Source of the DNA: Paramoeba atlantica
Lineage: Eukaryota > Discosea
Length of the DNA stretch: 64,000 nt
Direction: 5' to 3'
NCBI GenBank assembly: GCA_977017575.1
Contig: CDRNVI010000049.1
Coordinates: 124,001 to 188,000, forward strand
The notes beneath the pieces are model-generated. The model did not search any database. It had not been told where the DNA came from and saw nothing but the letters and a program-made list of their open reading frames with translations. Positions 60,540-64,000 of the stretch are shown here, piece by piece. Both the position numbers and the translations under genes were made by a program. The first letter of the stretch is position 1. Every line of letters starts with the position of its first letter.

Positions 60540-62219
60540 ATGGATGAGTGGATACTGATTAGCTGTAACGGGTTGCTGCCCGCTCACTTTGAAGGGGCCC
60601 AGGTGAATGAGGAAATTTCGTGTGTCTCGCTTCTAAAACAAACACACATGGGTTCTGCAATGTCGAATTCAAGTGCAAATTTAATATCGAAGTCCGAAAT
60701 ATACATAATATTTCGCCAAAGTCAAATGAGCGAAGGGAATTCTATTAGTTTCAATTGTGTTCCCCCAACCCTCACATCTAAGTTGTGCTATCCTTGCACG
60801 AATCATATTTCTCCAACGTACTCTGCATCGGAGTATGTTCAAATCGCATTCGCAAAAGATTATGCAAAAACGCAAATTTTGGAAGTGGATGTTTACGTGC
60901 GGAATAAAAACGAAAATTTGGACAAGTCGTGTGATGAATCTTCACAAGGCGCAACTTGCTATTCTTCGGAAAAGCTTGGCACTGCATACATTATCCTAAT
61001 TTCACGGAGTAGCAGCAACCCAGCGCCTTTGACAAGCGCAAGTCCTATTATATCCCCTTCTAACGGGCTTGTCGGTGAGTTTTACTATACTGTGCAACAC
61101 TTTAAAGTCACAACAGGGTGTGTCGTACCTCATTGTAGGTGCATCTATTGTTCTTGTGTGCGATCGAAAAAAAATTGCACCCGACAAAAGGATCACGTCT
61201 CGTCCTTTCTTGTTGGACACCGAGGGAACGGAGCTATCTCCTCAGATGTGAATGCGCCATGCGATCGAACGGGACGTCGAAAGCCTCCGGAAAACACTTT
61301 GGATTCTTTTGAAAAAGCTATTCAAGTAGACAAAATTTCCTTTGTTGAGATTGACGTTCACCTTACCGCCGATAGAATTCCGATTGTGTTTCATGACTTT
61401 AAAGTTAATGTCGCCAGCAATAACAGTGCGTTAACTATTCCAGTTCCCATTGCCCACCTAACTCTGAAGGAATTGGAGGGAATTCGCATTGCAGAGCACA
61501 GAACTTCGCACTTTAAGGCTGTAGTTACGAATCATTGGAATGAGATAATTGAACGCTCTGAATCGGCATCTCAGCGAGAAGCACCATCTAACTTGCACTT
61601 GAACTCTTGGATTCCGATGTCGATTTTAACACCATATCTTCGCAAAGGCTTTTTGAGTTATAAAAAGGCTCTCTGCGAGTCCCCTTCTGCGCTTTCTTTT
61701 AATGTGGAGATTAAATACCCCACCTTTGATGAGGATTCCTTTGTTAAATCTAGTGATGTATATCAAAACATGTACGCATATGTTCAGGGCATTGTGGACA
61801 TTTCTCTGCAACATTGTGGCGCTCGGGAAATCGTATTTTCTTCGTTCTCTCCGGAAATATGTATCTTGACACGGGTCATGCAAACTTGTTTTCCAGTCTT
61901 CTTTCTCGTAGCCGAAACAAAAGATGATGGTGGTTACTTTTTAAATGATGGACGAACTGCATCTGCTCAACGGGCACTTGATTTTTGCTGCAAAGTTGGG
62001 CTATGTGGTCTTGTTTTGGAAGCATCTTGGTTGCATTTTAATCCAGAAATTATTCACGAAATGGCTGAGAAGGGGAAACAGCTATGGACATATGGTAAAG
62101 GTAACAATGCTGCCTCGTGGGTAATGCAGCAATATGATTTAGGAGTACATCGTGTCATTACCGACCTTACTGGACAATTAATTGGTGAGATTAGAGCAGT
62201 GGGATTCTTAACATTTTAA
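60540..62219 (+). CDS. Glycerophosphodiester phosphodiesterase
   Basis: 559 residues from ATG. The first 215 residues are unrecognised and rich in Ser, Cys and Asn (CVVPHCRCIYCSCVRSKKNC is a notable Cys cluster). The catalytic TIM-barrel begins at VGHRGNG and continues with RRKPPENTLDSFEKAI, FVEIDVHLTADRIPIVFHDF (metal-binding Glu, Asp, His), FNVEIKYP, VFSSFSPEICILTR, GLVLEASWLHF and WTYGKGNN. The arrangement, with a variable N-terminal region before GHRG, matches the GPCPD1/GDE1 class that cleaves glycerophosphocholine. Soluble; no signal peptide or membrane helix evident. Confidence 0.9.
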   Translation: MDEWILISCNGLLPAHFEGAQVNEEISCVSLLKQTHMGSAMSNSSANLISKSEIYIIFRQSQMSEGNSISFNCVPPTLTSKLCYPCTNHISPTYSASEYVQIAFAKDYAKTQILEVDVYVRNKNENLDKSCDESSQGATCYSSEKLGTAYIILISRSSSNPAPLTSASPIISPSNGLVGEFYYTVQHFKVTTGCVVPHCRCIYCSCVRSKKNCTRQKDHVSSFLVGHRGNGAISSDVNAPCDRTGRRKPPENTLDSFEKAIQVDKISFVEIDVHLTADRIPIVFHDFKVNVASNNSALTIPVPIAHLTLKELEGIRIAEHRTSHFKAVVTNHWNEIIERSESASQREAPSNLHLNSWIPMSILTPYLRKGFLSYKKALCESPSALSFNVEIKYPTFDEDSFVKSSDVYQNMYAYVQGIVDISLQHCGAREIVFSSFSPEICILTRVMQTCFPVFFLVAETKDDGGYFLNDGRTASAQRALDFCCKVGLCGLVLEASWLHFNPEIIHEMAEKGKQLWTYGKGNNAASWVMQQYDLGVHRVITDLTGQLIGEIRAVGFLTF

Positions 62220-62645
62220 ATCAAGTCTTTGTCCAGAGATCTCATTTCTATTACTAGAATCATCCGACATTGGTGTTGTGATTCACCACAGAAGCCTAAT
62301 GGAGCCTTCCTAATGAGGAACCTAATGTTCACAACTTGTGAACATTAACACAACTGTTCAATTTTTCTGATGATACAAGGTATAAAACGTATAATTTTGC
62401 AATGGACTAACAACGCCGAGGAAATTATACGGAATTCTAATACAGAACGTGGCACTCTTCGAGCGAACTGATATCATATTGTCCGATAAGGTGATATGCA
62501 TTCATCATTCACTATAAGCCAGATTTTTATATTCCAGCCGACGAGTAAGAAGAATACAGTATCACAAAAAAGTTAACCATCTTTTGAGCATTTTTTCAAA
62601 GTTACGCACGGACTGATATTTCATAAATATTTATCTCACATTTTT
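62220..62645. other. Spacer with 23-bp perfect palindrome
   Basis: AATGTTCACAA-C-TTGTGAACATT at about 62324-62346 is a perfect 11-bp inverted repeat with a single-base centre. A T-run plus GCAG at 62640-62652 could be a splice acceptor for the next ORF. Confidence 0.5.
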
Positions 62646-63095
62646 TTGCAGGCGGTTGAAACGTCAGAACCTCGCACTGAACTTTTCGGAGGACCATCCT
62701 TCAGTGTAGTCGAACACAACCGCGTTGACTTTTTTCTGTATACCCTTGGCAATATTCGCGAAACGGCATTAAATGATGCAGATTCGCGAATTGCAGCTGA
62801 ATCTTTAGGAAGTTGCTTTTCCTCCGTTGAAGTCAGAAGATCACTTCGACCACTTCGACTGCCCACTACATGGAGAGTGGAAAACCATTTGTACTTTGCA
62901 GGAGGAGCGTCTCGACGCCATGCAAATTATTACTCAAATTTCAGTAGAACAGGACCTCAATTCGCAAAAGGCCGCTACTTTTCCTCCTCAGTAAGGTCTG
63001 TTGGATGCAGTAATTTTGGAATCTTGAAAAACATAATGTATCTCAGAGAACAATTTCACCAATGTCCTCAATCTAGAAAGGTACAACAAGAATAA
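62646..63095 (+). CDS. Unresolved ORF, no start codon, possible frameshift or second exon
   Basis: Open for about 149 codons right after TTTTTTTGCAG, but it has no ATG until near the end. The first part (TELFGGPSFSVVEHNRVDFF, then LYTLGNIRETALND) reads like real protein. After about 62815 another frame looks more protein-like (EDHFDHFDCPLHGEWKTICT, QEERLDAMQIITQISVEQ). The gene may be frameshifted, spliced from an upstream exon, or a relic. No family recognised. Confidence 0.3.
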   Translation: MQAVETSEPRTELFGGPSFSVVEHNRVDFFLYTLGNIRETALNDADSRIAAESLGSCFSSVEVRRSLRPLRLPTTWRVENHLYFAGGASRRHANYYSNFSRTGPQFAKGRYFSSSVRSVGCSNFGILKNIMYLREQFHQCPQSRKVQQE

Positions 63096-63110
63096 TAATA
63101 ATAAACGGTT

Positions 63111-63922
63111 AAACTGAAGCAAATTTAGCATTTTTCATATTTTTTGATATTTCCGATGAATCCTGGCTCTACTTCGAAGCTACTCTCTTCCAATACAATG
63201 AATTTAAATTGATTTCTTTCTTACTTCAATATCTTAAGACTTTCTTACATAACTCTGCGAACTTAAAGACGAATACAAGTGCAATGAGTCTGCAAGTTCT
63301 CGAGGATTCTCAGCATGACATCCCCGCCGTTCCTCTTCAAACTTCCGTTACATTTTTCAGGAATTGCTTGAACTCGGTCTGATCTTTTCCCTGGCTTGCC
63401 CCCCAAATATTTCCTTCACGTTTCAAACGCTTCTTAGCCATAGAGTTAGCACATTCAACAGTGTTTGTATGTACCCCGTCTGGGGTGACCCATTGCTGAC
63501 GATGATTTACACTTCGCCACTCGTACTTGGACCGAAGTTTTAGATTATGACGGGCGCCAAGAAGCGGACGGGCGCAATGAAGAAGCAAGTTCATCAATTT
63601 TTGAAACGAGCGTTGGTACACCACCACTTTGCTCCAATGAGCTTCATGTGTCGGGGTGACTTGTGTACTTTCCTGTAGCACACAACTTTCTGGGCTAACA
63701 GCTTGTGGCTTTTCATTCATTCGGCATATTCCTGCTCGCAAAGTGCAACTTTGCTTAATGTGAGGTCACCCCGACAAGAAAACCCAGCACACCCTTGACA
63801 AGGCATAACAAAATCACGAAAAATCCAAAAATCAACCTAGTAGAATAAAAAGAAGATTTTTTTGGGGGCAAAAAATAGGAAAAAAATTAATCAAGAGAAA
63901 AGCTAAATTTGCTTCAGTTTCA
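63111..63922 (-). mobile_element. Merlin/IS1595-type transposon remnant (~0.8 kb)
   Basis: Inverted ends AAACTGAAGCAAATTTAGC (63111 onward) and GCTAAATTTGCTTCAGTTT (to 63922). Between them a minus-strand ORF (63741-63337) encodes the C-terminal part of an ISXO2-like DDE transposase: YEWRSVNHRQQWVTPDGVHT followed by NTVECANSMAKKRLKR, matching the family pattern (V)NHxxxFVxPxGVHTNxxExxWxxxKR. The upstream two thirds of the transposase are missing, so the copy is defective. A clear target duplication was not found. Confidence 0.75.
63337..63741 (-). pseudogene. ISXO2-like transposase C-terminal fragment
   Basis: 134 codons. The last catalytic acidic residue lies in TNTVEC (Glu), preceded by the VNHRQ and GVHTN motifs. 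The N-terminal zinc finger and first catalytic Asp are absent. The start shown is not a true gene start. Confidence 0.75.
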
Positions 63923-64000
63923 CATAAAAAACCCATACTTCTGCATTATTTTTGCTTGCTAATTAATATTTCGAAAAATTTTACGTTACGGTGCTTTTAC

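Noticed and set aside
1-64000. tRNA, rRNA or SL RNA genes
   Set aside because: GGTTCGA-type matches lie inside coding sequence and no cloverleaf or SL exon-like unit could be supported by eye.

Overview
This 64 kb window looks like nuclear DNA of a kinetoplastid-type flagellate (Euglenozoa). Nearly every credible host gene (about 25) lies on the + strand as one uninterrupted reading frame, separated by short AT-rich spacers. Many starts follow a pyrimidine tract and an AG, as expected for polycistronic transcription with spliced-leader trans-splicing. Gene content agrees: a class I mitochondrial fumarase, a PEX12 peroxin (glycosome biogenesis), a La protein of trypanosome-like length, and a U1-like zinc finger plus RNase III protein with the architecture of the RNA-editing endonucleases (KREN). 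The species is not identifiable from sequence alone, and the assignment is an inference.

Region 0-29.4 kb is gene-dense. In order: SFM1-type SPOUT methyltransferase (5' end cut off), RRP6 exonuclease, UEV/MMS2, a small membrane protein, proteasome alpha4 with a large Ser/Thr/Asn insertion, an ARMC1-like protein, an LRR protein, a SET-domain protein, PEX12, a GMC-fold flavoprotein, a second LRR protein, a BTB-domain protein, the ribosome-assembly GTPase BMS1, an unrecognised 949-residue protein and the TFIIH helicase XPB. Two small TA-flanked inverted-repeat elements lie at about 0.8 and 16.2 kb.

Region 29.4-34.1 kb is looser: 39-bp repeats and hairpins, the 3' tail of a CRE/R2-type LINE, a small RRM-like ORF, an ArdC-N-like protein and a cluster of CCCCCCAGTAAGAG-ended MITE termini. 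Region 34.1-40.7 kb returns to genes: branched-chain ketoacid dehydrogenase E1 alpha, an unknown membrane protein, fumarase, a decayed Tc1 transposase and a third LRR protein.

Region 41-48 kb is a transposon graveyard with readable insertion order. It holds a hAT deletion derivative with a perfect 8-bp target duplication, a Tc1-like transposase split by an 847-bp TA-flanked element, and a three-level nest (outer TA element > pogo-like element > Tc1-like element with ~120-bp inverted repeats). A 15-bp minisatellite then runs almost to the start of CCT-delta.

Region 48.8-64 kb holds CCT-delta, ribulose-phosphate epimerase, La, an unknown protein, a longer CRE-type LINE copy inside a Stowaway-ended element, the KREN-like protein, a glycerophosphodiester phosphodiesterase, an unresolved ORF and a Merlin/IS1595-type transposase remnant. 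No LTR, retroviral, Polinton, CRISPR, rRNA or tRNA feature was seen.

The most unusual property is a base-skew switch inside many genes. The coding strand is strongly C-rich in the 5' half and strongly G-rich in the 3' half (RRP6, proteasome alpha4, CCT-delta, fumarase, KREN-like and others).
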